A stretch of DNA of 32,020 bases from Ignavibacteriales bacterium (GTDB lineage Bacteria; Bacteroidota; Ignavibacteria; Ignavibacteriales; Ignavibacteriaceae), in NCBI GenBank assembly GCA_016182615.1, contig JACPGF010000101.1:1-32020 (forward strand), read 5' to 3'. Below are positions 30,843 through 32,020 of the stretch, in pieces. The notes beneath the pieces are model-generated. The model saw only the letters and a program-made list of their open reading frames with translations, did not search any database and was not told the DNA's origin. Position 1 is the stretch's first letter. Every line of letters starts with the position of its first letter. A program made the translations under genes and the position numbers.

Positions 30843-31766
30843 ATGAATGAATTTATTAATGATGCAAAAATCTTTTTTAACTTATCGATTGATAAAATAA
30901 ACCTTAATATGTCCAATCCTGATTGCATAAATTCAATAATGAATTTTGCATTGGGTTTAGAAAGACTTTTCAAAGGTCTTTTATACAGTATTAATCCAAT
31001 CTATATATATACTGAAGATAGTTTTAAGAAAACTGCTTATTTGCTATATAGAGAGAAAATTATTGATAATCCTCCAAATTTTACCGAAATAGATCAAAAT
31101 TCAAAAGGCGACCTACTTAGCTTCAGAGAATCCTTCAATCGTTCCAGATATTTTTCGAATTTCATTAATACTCATTCTGCATTGTTTTATAGAATAGGAA
31201 AATTCAGAGATCTAATTGCGCATTGCGAATTATCAAAATTGAATTATGAAGATATTAAAGCCATTCTGAATCGTGACTTTGCTTATGCGATCAAATCAAT
31301 CTCTGATGAATTGTCTCTCCCAATTCTTGTTGAATTTGATAATCCCGTTAAATTCGATGCTCTTTACAATCTGAGCTTGGTAATTATTGAGCAGGAAGAG
31401 TTAGTAAATAAGATAGAAACTAATTTTGTGGCTCATAGAATAATATGGGAGAAGAAAAAAGACGATGCTGATTTGCTCAGAAAATTAAATACTAAAATGC
31501 ACTCATTTGTAGGTGTTCTAACGGCATCGTCTTACACGGAAGATTTTCAATGTCCATGCTGTATGAATCAAGCAATAATTAGATTTGAGTCAGAGCCATA
31601 TATTGTTGAGAATGAGATTGTTGGAGTAGATTCAATATTAACAGAGTTGCAATGTATTTACTGCGATTTACATATTCAAGATTACAAGGAATTAGATCAC
31701 CTTAAGATAGAAGATGAGTATTGGAAAACAATTGCCAATAAGACTGATATTACTTTTTTAGCATGA
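30843..31766 (+). CDS. HEPN-like protein with C-terminal zinc ribbon
   Basis: A 307-residue protein started at MNEFIND; a GTG nine bases upstream is the other choice, but GGGTG sits well for the ATG. The N-terminal part (about 1-155) is helical with FALGLERLFKGLLYSI and RIGKFRDLIAHCEL, whose R-x4-H (RDLIAH) is the catalytic signature of HEPN RNases. Near the C-terminus CPCC and CIYC could form a zinc ribbon. HEPN domains cut RNA in toxin and phage-defence systems. Next to a DpnII-like nuclease, it may form a two-part system. Not a named family. Confidence 0.6.
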   Translation: MNEFINDAKIFFNLSIDKINLNMSNPDCINSIMNFALGLERLFKGLLYSINPIYIYTEDSFKKTAYLLYREKIIDNPPNFTEIDQNSKGDLLSFRESFNRSRYFSNFINTHSALFYRIGKFRDLIAHCELSKLNYEDIKAILNRDFAYAIKSISDELSLPILVEFDNPVKFDALYNLSLVIIEQEELVNKIETNFVAHRIIWEKKKDDADLLRKLNTKMHSFVGVLTASSYTEDFQCPCCMNQAIIRFESEPYIVENEIVGVDSILTELQCIYCDLHIQDYKELDHLKIEDEYWKTIANKTDITFLA

Positions 31767-31848
31767 TTTTACTATTTGTGCTTTTGATAGCCAAAATGAG
31801 GTAGATCTATTACATGGTTAAATTATTCATAATAATAACGAGGTCTCT

Positions 31849-32020
31849 GTGATTAAAATTAAATATGAGAAGTTGTCCATTTGGTCAAGTGCGATAGGAA
31901 TTCTCATATTCCTACTCGTCTTTTCCGTTTTTTTATTTAACTCCTCTGAGCTTTATTTGGGTAAAATTGATCCTAATATCTGGGGGCAATTTGGTAGCAC
32001 AATCGGTGGAATATTAGGTC
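31849..32020 (+). CDS. Partial membrane protein, possible AbiC-like
   Basis: A gene cut by the window end, starting at GTG 31849 after an AACGAGG site. The first 57 residues have one membrane span (AIGILIFLLVFSVFLF) and then WGQFGSTIGGILG, a motif found at the start of putative phage abortive-infection (AbiC-like) proteins and some other small membrane proteins. Only the N-terminus is visible, so the call is tentative. Confidence 0.5.
   Translation, partial: MIKIKYEKLSIWSSAIGILIFLLVFSVFLFNSSELYLGKIDPNIWGQFGSTIGGILG

Noticed and set aside
1-32020. CRISPR array
   Set aside because: No regularly spaced repeats of 24-40 bp were found; the iterons are too few and unevenly spaced.

Overview
The window is AT-rich and gene-dense. 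It looks like the accessory part of a genome from the Bacteroidota/FCB group. The clues are a primase-helicase with a BT4734/VirE-type N-terminus (a domain mostly known from Bacteroidota), TAnnTTTG-like promoter boxes before hsdM and fic, and weak ribosome sites on many genes. Several element genes do carry clear GGAGG-type sites, so a neighbouring phylum such as Ignavibacteriota cannot be excluded. No rRNA, tRNA or core metabolic gene was found. Replication genes, an origin-like repeat array, a decayed resolvase and a phage-style Gam/OB-fold/DUF932 block suggest a plasmid, phage-plasmid or integrated element loaded with defence genes.

Layout. (1) 1-4.4 kb, minus strand: a TPR-CHAT caspase-like protein, a uracil-DNA-glycosylase-like protein and an Mrr-type restriction enzyme. 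(2) 5.3-12.2 kb, plus strand: a type I restriction-modification operon hsdM-hsdS-hsdR whose hsdR reading frame is broken near its 3' end, followed by a dGTPase. (3) 12.5-15.0 kb, minus strand: a compact ubiquitin-like conjugation operon of tandem Ub-like protein, E2-like protein, JAB-E1 fusion and a 57-residue basic protein. Its genes are joined by TAATG, ATGA and TAATG overlaps. Divergent from it (15.1-16.6 kb) are a sigma-factor-like gene and a Panacea/DUF4065 gene. (4) 16.6-18.2 kb: a decayed 5' copy of an amidoligase gene, then a class II Fic protein. (5) 18.4-22.6 kb, plus strand: amidoligase, LIM-like zinc protein and class II glutamine amidotransferase (a likely peptide or protein amidation set), then small genes, Gam-like, OB-fold-like and DUF932 proteins. 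A 120-nt nested inverted repeat follows. (6) 23-24.5 kb: a MORN/YwqK-type lipoprotein and a zinc-ribbon membrane protein. (7) 24.8-28.8 kb, minus strand: small genes, an origin-like region (three AT-rich decamers and three iterons), a Rep-like winged-helix protein, a primase-helicase and a small DUF5659-like protein. (8) 29.1-29.7 kb: a serine resolvase pseudogene with two frameshifts. (9) 29.9-32.0 kb: a second defence-like cluster with a DpnII/MboI-like nuclease, a HEPN-like zinc-ribbon protein and the start of a membrane protein.

How the parts may work together. Regions 1-3 and 9 read as defence islands carried by the replicon whose maintenance genes are in regions 5-8. The best candidates for a little-described system are the ubiquitin-like operon with its unlisted 57-residue fourth gene, palindromic operator and divergent sigma/Panacea pair, and the amidoligase/zinc-protein/amidotransferase trio. 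All functions are inferred by reading motifs; no database search was run.
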